Below are positions 7,457 through 16,073 of a DNA stretch of 34,347 bases, in pieces. The position numbers and the translations under genes were made by a program. A model generated the notes under the pieces. That model was not told the origin of the DNA, searched no databases, and worked only from the letters and a program-made list of their open reading frames with translations. The stretch comes from Nautiliaceae bacterium (GTDB lineage Bacteria > Campylobacterota > Campylobacteria > Campylobacterales > Nautiliaceae): assembly GCA_027035735.1 (NCBI GenBank), contig JALVUH010000090.1:1-34347 (forward strand), given 5' to 3'. Positions within the stretch are counted from its first letter, which is position 1. Every line of letters begins with the position of its first letter.

Positions 7457-9457
7457 ATGAATTATTTAGAAATAATTAAAAAAAATATAGATAAAATTGT
7501 AGATGAGTTACATGAAGAGCTAAAAAAAGATGCCTTAATACATCAATTTATTAATTCTGATTTTACTCTTGATAAACTTTTTGAAATTCAACATTTATTG
7601 GCAAAAGAGTATATTGAAGAGATAGAACAAAATAAAATAACAGAAGAGAAGCTTTTAGAATTTTATGGAAGAATTGATGTGGCATACCCAGTAATTTATA
7701 AATGTATGTCTAGTTTGAAAGTCAAAATTTTAACTTATCTTAATATGTATGATATTTCAAAAGAAGAAATTTTAGAATTTGGCAAAAAATTTGATTTGTT
7801 TAATAATTTGCTTGCAAAAATTTATATAAAAAAAGATATTCATATTTTACAAGATTTGAAAGATTCTCCTTTTAAGAAATATTTAATGTATAAAACTCAT
7901 ATAGAATGGTTAAATAAAATAATAAATGCTTTAGAAAATGATAATTTAAATTTATTTCCTTTAGTCAATGCAAAAAAATGTAAATTCAATAAAATTTTGA
8001 ATTACCCTGAAAGTTTGATGGTATGTATTGATATGAATAAGTGTTCTTATCTTCATGATTTGCATGAACTTCTTCATAAAAGTGCAAATTCTTTTTATCT
8101 TTTATACTTAAAAAAAGAGTATGTTCAAGCATATCTTGTTTTTAAAGAATTTAAAGAGCAAAGTTTAAAATTTATTGCAACAATAAATGAACTCTATTTT
8201 ATTGCATATTCTGATTTAGAAAGAGCTTTTTTTAATTTTTTGACATTGGTAAATGAACAAAAAAATTATTTTGTAAGTTTAATAGATTTTAAAAATTTAA
8301 AATCATTAAATAAAATTTATGGTAAAGATAATATTACAAAAGCTATAAATATAATTGAGCAAAAATTAAAAAAATATTTATTACCAAAACAAAGCAAATG
8401 TTTTTTTATAAGAGGAATTACTGCAAATTTTTATCTTTATGCAAGTGATATTTCTGAGGAAGAGTATAAAAATTTAATTTATGGAATTGAACTTCTTCTT
8501 AAAGAGGAAATAAGTATAGAAGATTTAAAAATAAAATTAGATTATGTAATAGCGTCATTAAAGATGAAAAAAGATGATTTATGTTTATCCTCTGATGACA
8601 TAGTTAAAGTTTTACTTTATTTAAAAGAGAAAACAAAAAAAGAAAATAAAAAATTATGTTTTATATTTGAAGATTCTCAAATAGAAGAAATTCGTAAATG
8701 GTTAAATCAAAAATATGACTTTAATTATATAGAACGTAAATTGAGAAATAAAGAATTAGATGTAGTTTTCCAGCCAATAATAAATACGCTTACAGATAAA
8801 TATGAGTTTTTTGAAACACTAGTAAGAATAAAAGAAGAAGATAAATTAATAAGTGCTGGTATTTTTATAGATAAAGTTTATGAAATGGGTAAAATTACAG
8901 AACTTGATTTAATAGTTTTGGAAAAGATTGAAGAGAAATTACATTTAATAAAACAATTAACTGATACAATTTTTGTAAATGTTAGTTTCATCTCTTTGCT
9001 TAATGAAAAATATATTCAAAAGTTTGAAAAAATTATTCAAAAAATCAATATTGTTTTAGAATTAACAGAGCAAAAAATGATAGAAAATTTAAATTTAGTA
9101 GAGAATTTACATAAAAAATATAATATTACTTTTGCAATAGACGATTTTGGAAGTGGATATTCTTCTTTAAAAACGGTAGTAGATTTAACAAGAGATAGAG
9201 TTATAAAATTTTTAAAAATAGATGGAACTTTAATTCAAAATATAGATAAAGATAAATATTTAAAAAAAGTAGCTAAAATAATTTCTGTACTTGGAAAAGA
9301 GATGAGTTTAAGAGTTATTGCAGAATTTGTAGAAAATGAAGAGGTATATAAAATTTTAAAAGAGATAGGAATTGATTTGTCACAAGGATATTATTTAGAA
9401 AAACCTCAAGAAATTGAGAATTTAATTGTTAAACAAGAAGGAATGCTTAATTTTTGA
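7457..9457 (+). CDS. Zinc-sensor (CZB-like) protein with degenerate GGDEF and an EAL c-di-GMP phosphodiesterase domain
   Basis: A 666-residue protein with no membrane segment. Residues 1-140 are an all-helical domain I cannot name; a globin-like fold is possible, but no clear proximal histidine is seen. Residues about 145-250 match a CZB zinc-binding domain: H148 in THIEWL, C175 in KKCKFNKIL, H203 and H207 in DLHELLHKSA. Their spacing is close to the zinc ligands of E. coli DgcZ. The GGDEF domain (about 270-380) is dead: the motif position reads ITANF (321-325). The EAL domain (about 428-655) reads ETL at 453-455. It keeps N508, DDFGSGYSS from 562, K587, E623 and Q643, with about four extra residues before K587. 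It is therefore probably a zinc- or redox-modulated phosphodiesterase. The domain calls are good; the direction of control is unknown. Confidence 0.85.
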   Translation: MNYLEIIKKNIDKIVDELHEELKKDALIHQFINSDFTLDKLFEIQHLLAKEYIEEIEQNKITEEKLLEFYGRIDVAYPVIYKCMSSLKVKILTYLNMYDISKEEILEFGKKFDLFNNLLAKIYIKKDIHILQDLKDSPFKKYLMYKTHIEWLNKIINALENDNLNLFPLVNAKKCKFNKILNYPESLMVCIDMNKCSYLHDLHELLHKSANSFYLLYLKKEYVQAYLVFKEFKEQSLKFIATINELYFIAYSDLERAFFNFLTLVNEQKNYFVSLIDFKNLKSLNKIYGKDNITKAINIIEQKLKKYLLPKQSKCFFIRGITANFYLYASDISEEEYKNLIYGIELLLKEEISIEDLKIKLDYVIASLKMKKDDLCLSSDDIVKVLLYLKEKTKKENKKLCFIFEDSQIEEIRKWLNQKYDFNYIERKLRNKELDVVFQPIINTLTDKYEFFETLVRIKEEDKLISAGIFIDKVYEMGKITELDLIVLEKIEEKLHLIKQLTDTIFVNVSFISLLNEKYIQKFEKIIQKINIVLELTEQKMIENLNLVENLHKKYNITFAIDDFGSGYSSLKTVVDLTRDRVIKFLKIDGTLIQNIDKDKYLKKVAKIISVLGKEMSLRVIAEFVENEEVYKILKEIGIDLSQGYYLEKPQEIENLIVKQEGMLNF

Positions 9458-9484
9458 TTTTAAGCAAAGAAATTTGTTTTAAAT

Positions 9485-9501
9485 TATAATTAAAAAAAGG
9501 A
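9485..9501 (+). promoter_or_regulatory. Promoter -10 and ribosome site before the PAS-GAF-GSDEF-EAL gene
   Basis: TATAAT at 9485-9490 and AAAAGGA at 9495-9501 precede the ATG at 9508. Just upstream, AAGCAAA-GAAA-TTTGTTT (9462-9479) can form a weak stem with one wobble pair. It would sit over the -35 region and could be chance. Confidence 0.55.
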
Positions 9502-9507
9502 CTTATA

Positions 9508-11709
9508 ATGGAAAATGTTGTAAATGATTTTTTATCAAAAGTTGGTATCTTAATTAGTGATAAAAATAAATTATTGGAAATTCAAAAATTAACTACTGAT
9601 TTAATTACAAAATGTGTAAAACTTTATGAATTAAGAGAAGGAATTATTTTACTTGATGAAAATAAAAAAATTGTTGAAGCAAATGAGATTATAAAAAATA
9701 ATTTTAATATTGAACCAAAATTAATAGTAGGAAAATATTTTTATGAATTATTTAAGCCAGAATTTAAAGATGTAATAGATAAATTTTTACAAAAAGCAGA
9801 AAATAGACATTACAATCAAAAATCAAAAATTTATATAAATTTAAATAATAAAGAGATTTTAGTAGATTTAAAAGCTGAAGAGATACATATAGATAATAAA
9901 AAATTTTATGTAGTATCAATAAGACAAAAGGAAGTAAATTCTATTGCTTATAAACTGAGCGTAATAGATGAAGAAGTTTCAAATGTAATTGTGAGAATTA
10001 AAGATTTTGAAAGTTTGATGAAAGAGATTTTAAGAATTTTTATTGAATCAAAACTTTTTGATTTTGGGTGGGTTGGAAAAATTGATTTGGATTTAAAGGA
10101 GATAGTTCCTGTAGTTACATTGGAAGAAAAGAAGATTGATATAGAATTTAAAAAACAGAGTTTTGATTTTAATTATTTTAAAGGTATTTTGGATTTGCTT
10201 ATAAAAGGTCAAGAAGTTATTATTGATGAAATTGAGTTTAGAGATAAAAAATATAAAAAATCTTTAATTTTTCCAATATATAAAAAATGGGAATTTAAAC
10301 ATGAAAATGAAATAGCTTATGCTACACTTTTTTATAGTGAAGATAATTTAAATTTTAATGATGAAGAACTGATTTATTTAAAAGAGATAATTTATAAGAT
10401 AAATGTAGCAATTACAGATATTTTCATAAAAGAAAAAGCAAATTTAATTATTTCAACTGATACATTAACGCTTCTTCCAAAAAGAGAGATTTTTATAAAA
10501 GAGGTTAAACAGCTTATAAAAGAAAAAACACCTTTTGCTATTGTAGTTATAGATATTGATAAATTAAAAAAAGTAAATGAAGTTTTGGGATTTTGGGCTG
10601 GGGATAAAGCTATTAAAAAGTTGGTTGAATTTTTAAAACAAAATTTGAAATTTGGATTTTTAGCAAGAATTGGAAGTGATGAATTTGGAGTTATTTTAAA
10701 AGGAAATAAAGAGAATATTTTTAAAAATTTAGAAAAAATTTTAAGTTTTAATGATGATATTGTTCAAATAAATGGAAGCGGAGTATATTTACCAATTAGT
10801 GTTGGAGTTGCATTTTATCCAGATGATGCTTTGAAAGAAGAAGATTTAATAATTTTAGCAGAAGAATCTTTAAGAAATGTTAAAAAAAGAGGAGGTAAAG
10901 GTATAGCATATGCTAATAAAAATTTAACTTTGCTTCCAAAAGATTATTTGGATATTGAAAAAGAACTTAAAGAAGCTATTGGTAAGAATGAATTTGTAAT
11001 GCATTATCAGCCAATTATTGATATAAAAAATAATAAAGTATGGGGGGTAGAAGCACTTCTTAGATGGAATTCTAAAAAAAGAGGACTTGTGCCACCTGGA
11101 AAATTTATTCCTATCTTAGAAGAGAGTGGACTTATTAATGAAGTTGGAGATGTAATTATTGAAAATGTCTTAAAAGATGCAAAAGAGTTTGAAGATAAAA
11201 ATTTGGTTTTTACTTTTTCTATGAATGTATCAGTAATTCAACTTTTAAGTCAAAATTTGGCATTAAAACTTATTAAAAAAATAGAAGAATATAATGTTAA
11301 AAAAGATAAAATAATAGTGGAAATAACAGAATCTGTTTTAATGGAGAATATTGATGTTATTTTACCTCAGATTGAACTTTTAAAAAATGAAGGTATTAAA
11401 ATAGAAATTGATGATTTTGGAACAGGTTATTCTTCACTTTCATATCTTAGAAAATTGCCTGTTAGTGCGTTAAAAATTGATAGGTCTTTTATAAAGGATG
11501 TTTTGGATGATGAAGAAGATAAAAATATAGTAAATGCAATTATTTCTATGGCAAAAGCCCTTCATAAAAAAACAATAGCCGAAGGAGTAGAAGATAAAGA
11601 AACTGTAGCATATCTTAAAGAGGCTGGAGTTGATTATATTCAAGGTTTTTATTTTGCAAAACCTATGCCAAAAGAGGCATTAAGAGAATATGTAGAGAAT
11701 TTTAGTTAA
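9508..11709 (+). CDS. PAS-GAF-GGDEF(GSDEF)-EAL c-di-GMP signalling protein
   Basis: A 733-residue cytoplasmic protein. It has a PAS-like domain at about 40-145 (EGIILLDENKKIVEANE), a GAF-like domain at about 165-310, a GGDEF domain at about 312-468, and an EAL domain at about 482-733. The GGDEF signature is GSDEF (389-393), with serine at the second glycine position, and no RxxD inhibitory site precedes it. The EAL domain is intact: EALLRW at 515, N573, EITES near 605, DDFGTGYSS from 635, K656, AEGVE at 691, QG at 712. This predicts c-di-GMP hydrolysis, perhaps with GTP sensing by the altered GGDEF domain, as described for the GEDEF protein CC3396 of Caulobacter. It is a close paralogue of the protein at 19181. 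Its stop overlaps the convergent gene by 8 bases. Confidence 0.9.
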   Translation: MENVVNDFLSKVGILISDKNKLLEIQKLTTDLITKCVKLYELREGIILLDENKKIVEANEIIKNNFNIEPKLIVGKYFYELFKPEFKDVIDKFLQKAENRHYNQKSKIYINLNNKEILVDLKAEEIHIDNKKFYVVSIRQKEVNSIAYKLSVIDEEVSNVIVRIKDFESLMKEILRIFIESKLFDFGWVGKIDLDLKEIVPVVTLEEKKIDIEFKKQSFDFNYFKGILDLLIKGQEVIIDEIEFRDKKYKKSLIFPIYKKWEFKHENEIAYATLFYSEDNLNFNDEELIYLKEIIYKINVAITDIFIKEKANLIISTDTLTLLPKREIFIKEVKQLIKEKTPFAIVVIDIDKLKKVNEVLGFWAGDKAIKKLVEFLKQNLKFGFLARIGSDEFGVILKGNKENIFKNLEKILSFNDDIVQINGSGVYLPISVGVAFYPDDALKEEDLIILAEESLRNVKKRGGKGIAYANKNLTLLPKDYLDIEKELKEAIGKNEFVMHYQPIIDIKNNKVWGVEALLRWNSKKRGLVPPGKFIPILEESGLINEVGDVIIENVLKDAKEFEDKNLVFTFSMNVSVIQLLSQNLALKLIKKIEEYNVKKDKIIVEITESVLMENIDVILPQIELLKNEGIKIEIDDFGTGYSSLSYLRKLPVSALKIDRSFIKDVLDDEEDKNIVNAIISMAKALHKKTIAEGVEDKETVAYLKEAGVDYIQGFYFAKPMPKEALREYVENFS

Positions 11710-13252
11710 TTTTTGTAAATGTATGATGCAAGAAGGCATGGTCGCTTTCAGGATAATCCAACCTAAAATGAGCTCCTCTGCTTTCTTCTCTATCAAGAGC
11801 TGCTTTTGTAACTGCTTGTGCAATATCAAGTCCATTTAATGCTTCAAGTTTTTCTATAAGGCTTGAATCTTCATCGTTTATGTCAAGTTTTTTGAGAGTA
11901 TTTATTTTATTTAAAGCTTTTTTAAGAGTGTATCCATTTCTAATAATTCCTACTTTTTGATAGAGTATTTCGCCAAGTTGATGTTTTATCTCTTTTGCGT
12001 TTATTTTGGTATTTTTTAATTTTTCTATTAATTCTTTATCTTTTTCAATATCTTCATCTTTAATATCTATAAATTCTTTATTTCTATGTGAATATTTTAC
12101 CGCTTGATAACCTGCTATTTTTCCAAATACCGCACCTTCACTTAAAGAGTTCCCACCAAGTCTATTAGCTCCATTTACTCCATTGTTTCCTGCTTCTCCG
12201 GCATAAAAAAGTCCTTCAATGTCAGTTTTGCCATAAGTATCTGTTTTAATACCTCCCATTGTATAATGTGCTAAAGGATTAATTGGAATTGGTTCTTTTG
12301 TAATATCTATTCCTTTTAGAGATTTTACCCTTTTTTTAAGATTTATAAGTTTTGTATTTATTATCTCTTCTGGAATATCAGTCAAATCAAGATATACTTC
12401 TTTTCCTTTTTGTATTTGCTTCAAAATAGCTCTTGCTACAAAATCTCTTGTATTAAGTTCATCAACAAATTCTTTTCCATCACTATTTATAAGTCTTCCG
12501 CCTTCTGCTCTAGCAGCTTCTGATATTAAAAAATTACTTCCTTTCAGGCCTGTTGGATGAAATTGTACAAATTCCATATCCATACCTTCTAAGCCTACTC
12601 TAAGTCCCATTGCTATACCATCACCTGTAGCATCCGAAACATTTGTCGTATAACCTTTATAAAGTCCTGCATATCCTCCTGTTGCTACTATAACGGATTT
12701 TGCTTGGATAAATTTTATTTCTTGTGTAGTCTCATCTAAAAATGTTGCTCCAGCTATTTTTTCATCATTTACTAATAAATTTAGAGCAAAATGATTTTTG
12801 ATAGTAGTTATGTTTAATTCTTTAAGAGCTTTATTTAATGCTTTCATTATAGCAGGTCCTGTAGCATCTGCTGCATAGCATGTTCTTTTATATTTTGTTC
12901 CACCAAATGGTCTTTGAGCGAGTCTTCCATCAGGTAGAGTAGTAAAAGGTACTTTAAAGTGTCTATGAAGTTCTCTTACTACTTGAGGAGCTTGTTCACA
13001 AAAAATTCTAACAGCCTCTTCTTCTGCTAGTCCAACTCCTGATTTTAAAGTATCTTCTATATGATGTTCAATAGAATCTCCATCTCCCATATTGTTAAGT
13101 GCTGCATTTATTCCGCCTTTTGCCATAAAAGAGTTATTTGCAAGAGGAGATTTTTTCATTACAATTGCTACATTGCTTCCAAGCTCTTTTGCTTCAATAG
13201 CTGCCATCATACCGGCTATTCCACTTCCAATTACTAAAATATCTACTTTCAT
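11702..13252 (-). CDS. Fumarate reductase / succinate dehydrogenase / L-aspartate oxidase family flavoprotein, stand-alone
   Basis: A 516-residue FAD protein. The N-terminal FAD motif is VIGSGIAGMMAAIEA. The substrate-site motifs of the family are present: FVQFHPTGL, SEAARAEGG, TRDFVARA, HYTMGG and GANRLGGNSL, with the C-terminal ESRGAHFRLDYPE. The histidine that carries covalent FAD in FrdA/SdhA appears replaced by asparagine (NNSFMAKGG), so FAD is likely non-covalent, as in L-aspartate oxidase. However, the EGGHS segment typical of NadB is missing; the region reads RPFGGTKYKRTCYAADATG. No iron-sulfur or membrane subunit gene adjoins. It could be a soluble fumarate reductase subunit (for example of the thiol:fumarate type) or serve NAD synthesis. 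The start follows AAAAAGGCATTAA. Confidence 0.8.
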   Translation of the reverse strand: MKVDILVIGSGIAGMMAAIEAKELGSNVAIVMKKSPLANNSFMAKGGINAALNNMGDGDSIEHHIEDTLKSGVGLAEEEAVRIFCEQAPQVVRELHRHFKVPFTTLPDGRLAQRPFGGTKYKRTCYAADATGPAIMKALNKALKELNITTIKNHFALNLLVNDEKIAGATFLDETTQEIKFIQAKSVIVATGGYAGLYKGYTTNVSDATGDGIAMGLRVGLEGMDMEFVQFHPTGLKGSNFLISEAARAEGGRLINSDGKEFVDELNTRDFVARAILKQIQKGKEVYLDLTDIPEEIINTKLINLKKRVKSLKGIDITKEPIPINPLAHYTMGGIKTDTYGKTDIEGLFYAGEAGNNGVNGANRLGGNSLSEGAVFGKIAGYQAVKYSHRNKEFIDIKDEDIEKDKELIEKLKNTKINAKEIKHQLGEILYQKVGIIRNGYTLKKALNKINTLKKLDINDEDSSLIEKLEALNGLDIAQAVTKAALDREESRGAHFRLDYPESDHAFLHHTFTKIN

Positions 13253-13260
13253 TTAATGCC

Positions 13261-13284
13261 TTTTTGATATAATTGTATCAAAAA
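13261..13284. promoter_or_regulatory. Symmetric divergent promoter (flavoprotein gene / pgbA-like gene)
   Basis: A perfect inverted repeat of nine bases, TTTTTGATA and TATCAAAAA, separated by TAATTG. The plus-strand -10 TATAAT (13268-13273) and the minus-strand -10 TACAAT (13272-13277) overlap by two bases at its centre. Each lies about 20 bases from its start codon, so the two promoters should compete for polymerase. Confidence 0.65.
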
Positions 13285-13293
13285 AGGAAATTA

Positions 13294-13932
13294 ATGAGGA
13301 TAATTTTTGTCTTATTATTTGCAATATTTGCAAATGCTGCGTATATAGCAAATATAACTTCAGTAAATGGATTAAATATCGGATTAAATAAAAATATTCA
13401 AAAAGGTGTTAGCGGAATAGTTTTGTGTCCGTATGAAAATGAAAATATAATTTGTGCAAGAGCTATATCATTTGGGGATTATGCAAAACTTTATGCTTAT
13501 AGTGATTTGAAAAATGAGGCATTTGCATTGCCTCTTGTTTATCCTAAAAAAGGAGATAAAGTAATTTTTGGAAAAGATTATGGTAGAATAATGATAATTG
13601 CTCCAAATCAAGCTGATTATTTAAGATTAAAAAATAGATTTAAAGATTTTACCATTATACCAGTGGATGTTTTTGCAGCTTTTTTAAAAGATTTACCAAA
13701 AAGATCTGATTTTATTAATTTTGCCAGAAAATTGAATATAGGGCTTTATATATTTGCTTTAGGAGATAAAATTTATTATGTAGATTCATTTAGTTTTTAT
13801 GTAATAGGTAAAGAGAGTTTCAAATTAAATAAAAAGTTCAAAATACCATTTTATTCATCTTATAATTTTCATTTAAAAGCAAAAAATATAATAAATTATT
13901 ATAAAAAAATGTTAAGGGGTCTTAATGATTGA
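13294..13932 (+). CDS. Secreted protein with PgbA-type N-terminal domain
   Basis: A 212-residue protein. Its N-terminus MRIIFVLLFAIFANA is a signal peptide with likely cleavage at ANA|AY, so it is exported. The body matches the domain of H. pylori plasminogen-binding proteins PgbA/PgbB: SGIVLC, then I-C-A-R-A, then ALPLVYPKKGDKVIF, then IIAPNQADYL, then DVFAAFLKDLPKR. It lacks the long repetitive tail that carries plasminogen binding in Helicobacter, so that activity is not expected. The ancestral role is unknown. The open frame extends to a TTG at 13273, but that overlaps the -10 box. AAAAAAGGAAATTA sets the ATG at 13294. It overlaps the next gene by 8 bases. Confidence 0.8.
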   Translation: MRIIFVLLFAIFANAAYIANITSVNGLNIGLNKNIQKGVSGIVLCPYENENIICARAISFGDYAKLYAYSDLKNEAFALPLVYPKKGDKVIFGKDYGRIMIIAPNQADYLRLKNRFKDFTIIPVDVFAAFLKDLPKRSDFINFARKLNIGLYIFALGDKIYYVDSFSFYVIGKESFKLNKKFKIPFYSSYNFHLKAKNIINYYKKMLRGLND

Positions 13933-15307
13933 TAATAAGCATATAGAGGCTTTAAAAAAAATAGTAGGTGAAAATGATATTAAAACAGATAAAATTCATC
14001 TAAGAGCATACTCTTATGATGCAACAAAAGAACATTTTTATCCTGATGCAGTAGTTTTTCCAGAAAATGAAGAAGAAGTTAGTAAGATTTTAAAATATTG
14101 TAATGATAATAAAATTGCAATAATCCCAAGAGGAGCTGGGAGTGGATTTACAGGAGGAGCATTGCCTGTAAATGGTGGAATAGTATTAGCAGTTGAAAAA
14201 TACATGAATAAAATTCTTGAAATTGATGAAAAAGATATGGTTGCAGTAGTTCAACCAGGTGTTGTTAATGCTTATCTTCAAAAAGAAGTAGAAAAAAGAG
14301 GGCTTTTTTATCCACCAGATCCTGCTAGTATGGATTATTCTACAATAGGTGGAAATGTAGCAGAAAATGCAGGAGGTATGAGAGCAGCAAAATATGGGCT
14401 TACAAAAGATTATGTAATGAGTTTAAGAGCTGTGCTTCCAAATGGAGACATAATTAGAGCTGGAAAAAGAACAATTAAAGATGTAGCAGGATATAATGTA
14501 GCTGGGATTTTGATAGCAAGTGAAGGGACTTTAGCTGTTATTACTGAAATTACTCTAAAACTTCTTCCAAAACCAAAGCTTAAAAAAACATATATGGGTA
14601 TTTTTGAAAATGTTGAAGATGCTATGAATGCAGTTTATAAATCTCTTGCAAGTGGCGCTATGCCTGTTGCAATGGAGTTTATGGATTCTTTAGTTGTGAA
14701 AGCTTTAAAAGAAAAATTAGGAGTTAATTTACCTGATTGGGCTGGGGCTTTATTAATAGGTGATGTTGATGGAAATGTAGAAGAAGAGATTGATTATCAG
14801 CTTGGGATTTTAGAAAAATCTTTTAAAGAGAATGGATGTAAAGAGTTTGTTGCAACTGCAGATGAAGAAAAATCTAAAGAGATTTGGTTTGCAAGAAGAA
14901 ATGCTAGCCAATCAATTACTATTTATGGAAGTAAAAAAATCAATGAAGATATTTCAGTTCCTAGAAGTAAATTACCAGATGCTCTTAGAGAAATTAATAA
15001 AATTGGCGAAAAATATGGACTTGTAGTGCCTTGCTTTGGACATGCAGGTGATGGAAATATACATGTAAATGTAATGGTAGATGGAAATAACCCTGAAGAG
15101 ATTGAAAAAGGTTATAAAGCAGTAGAAGAGATTTTCAAATTAGTTGTTGATATGGGAGGAACATTAAGTGGAGAGCATGGAATAGGGCTTAGCAAAGCTC
15201 CATTTATGAAAATTGCGTTTAGCGAAGCTGAGCTTAATTTGTTTAAAAGAATAAAAGAGGCTTTTGACCCAAATGGAATCCTTAATCCTGGTAAAATGGG
15301 GATATGA
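13925..15307 (+). CDS. glcD: FAD-linked 2-hydroxyacid oxidase, GlcD / D-lactate dehydrogenase type
   Basis: A 460-residue flavoprotein of the VAO/PCMH family, oxidising glycolate or D-lactate with electrons passed to a quinone or Fe-S partner. The FAD-binding PCMH domain shows PRGAGSGFTGGALP near 67-80, STIGGNVAENAGGMRA near 140, and DVAGYN, then GTLAVITEITLKLLP. The C-terminal oxidase domain shows FGHAGDGNIHVNV and GGTLSGEHGIGLSK, with ILNPGKM at the end. No glcE or glcF subunit gene follows, so substrate and electron acceptor are open. The start is behind AAGGGG, inside the end of the pgbA-like gene. The GlcD-type family is certain; the exact substrate is not. Confidence 0.88.
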   Translation: MIDNKHIEALKKIVGENDIKTDKIHLRAYSYDATKEHFYPDAVVFPENEEEVSKILKYCNDNKIAIIPRGAGSGFTGGALPVNGGIVLAVEKYMNKILEIDEKDMVAVVQPGVVNAYLQKEVEKRGLFYPPDPASMDYSTIGGNVAENAGGMRAAKYGLTKDYVMSLRAVLPNGDIIRAGKRTIKDVAGYNVAGILIASEGTLAVITEITLKLLPKPKLKKTYMGIFENVEDAMNAVYKSLASGAMPVAMEFMDSLVVKALKEKLGVNLPDWAGALLIGDVDGNVEEEIDYQLGILEKSFKENGCKEFVATADEEKSKEIWFARRNASQSITIYGSKKINEDISVPRSKLPDALREINKIGEKYGLVVPCFGHAGDGNIHVNVMVDGNNPEEIEKGYKAVEEIFKLVVDMGGTLSGEHGIGLSKAPFMKIAFSEAELNLFKRIKEAFDPNGILNPGKMGI

Positions 15308-16065
15308 TGAGAGTATGTACATTTAATGTAAATTCAATAAGAAGTAGGTTAGAAATTGTTCAAAATTTAGTTAAAGAATATGATATTGATGTTTTGTGTA
15401 TGCAAGAGATAAAAGTTGAAAATAAAGATTTTCCTTTGATTGATAGTGATTTTGAGTGTATTGTTCATGGTCAAAAAAGATTAAATGGAGTTGCTACATG
15501 TTCAAAGTATCCAATTGAAAAATATCAAAAAGGATTTGATGGAGAACTTAGTGAAGCAAGATTTATTTATACTTTAATTAATGAAATTCATATTATAAAT
15601 ATTTATGCTCCTCTTGGAGATAATTATGGAGAAAGGTTTGAGTATAAAATATATTTTTATGATAAGTTGTTTGAATATCTAAAAAGATTTGATTTAGAAA
15701 ATGAAAAAGTTTTAATTTGTGGGGATTTTAATATTTCTCATACAGAACTTGATGTATGGGATGAAGAAATTTGGGAAGGAGAAGTTACTCACTTACCAGA
15801 AGAGAGAGCAATTTTATCTAAATTTCTTGAAATTGGTTTTATTGATATAATTAGAGAAAAATTTAAAAATGAAAAAGTATTTACATTTTATGATTACAGA
15901 GGTGCAGCTGTTTATAAAAATGAAGGTTTAAGACTTGATTATATTTTAGTTACTAAGCCTCTTTTTGAAAAATTTAAAGATGTAGAAATTTTAACATCTA
16001 TTAGAAGAAAAAGAAAACCAACACCTTCAGACCATGTTCCAGTAATTGCAGAATTTGATATATAA
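15304..16065 (+). CDS. xth: Exodeoxyribonuclease III / AP endonuclease
   Basis: A 253-residue DNA repair enzyme that cuts at abasic sites and removes 3' blocking groups. All family blocks are in order: FNVNSIRSR with the metal-region asparagine near 8-16, MQEIKV with the catalytic glutamate near 37, YAPLGD near 100-105, GDFNIS near 140-145, RLDYILV near 220, and SDHVPVIAEF near 240-250, ending in the catalytic histidine segment. It overlaps the preceding stop by four bases (ATGA). A second ATG follows at once, so the start may be 15304 or 15307. Confidence 0.95.
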   Translation: MMRVCTFNVNSIRSRLEIVQNLVKEYDIDVLCMQEIKVENKDFPLIDSDFECIVHGQKRLNGVATCSKYPIEKYQKGFDGELSEARFIYTLINEIHIINIYAPLGDNYGERFEYKIYFYDKLFEYLKRFDLENEKVLICGDFNISHTELDVWDEEIWEGEVTHLPEERAILSKFLEIGFIDIIREKFKNEKVFTFYDYRGAAVYKNEGLRLDYILVTKPLFEKFKDVEILTSIRRKRKPTPSDHVPVIAEFDI

Positions 16066-16073
16066 GGATTGTT

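Noticed and set aside
9462..9479. Hairpin terminator after the CZB-EAL gene
   Set aside because: Stem of AT pairs with one wobble and no clean T-run; as likely to be chance or part of the -35 region.
13273..13293. Upstream TTG extension of the pgbA-like gene
   Set aside because: It overlaps the -10 box, and a good ribosome site precedes the ATG at 13294, which also begins a clean signal peptide.
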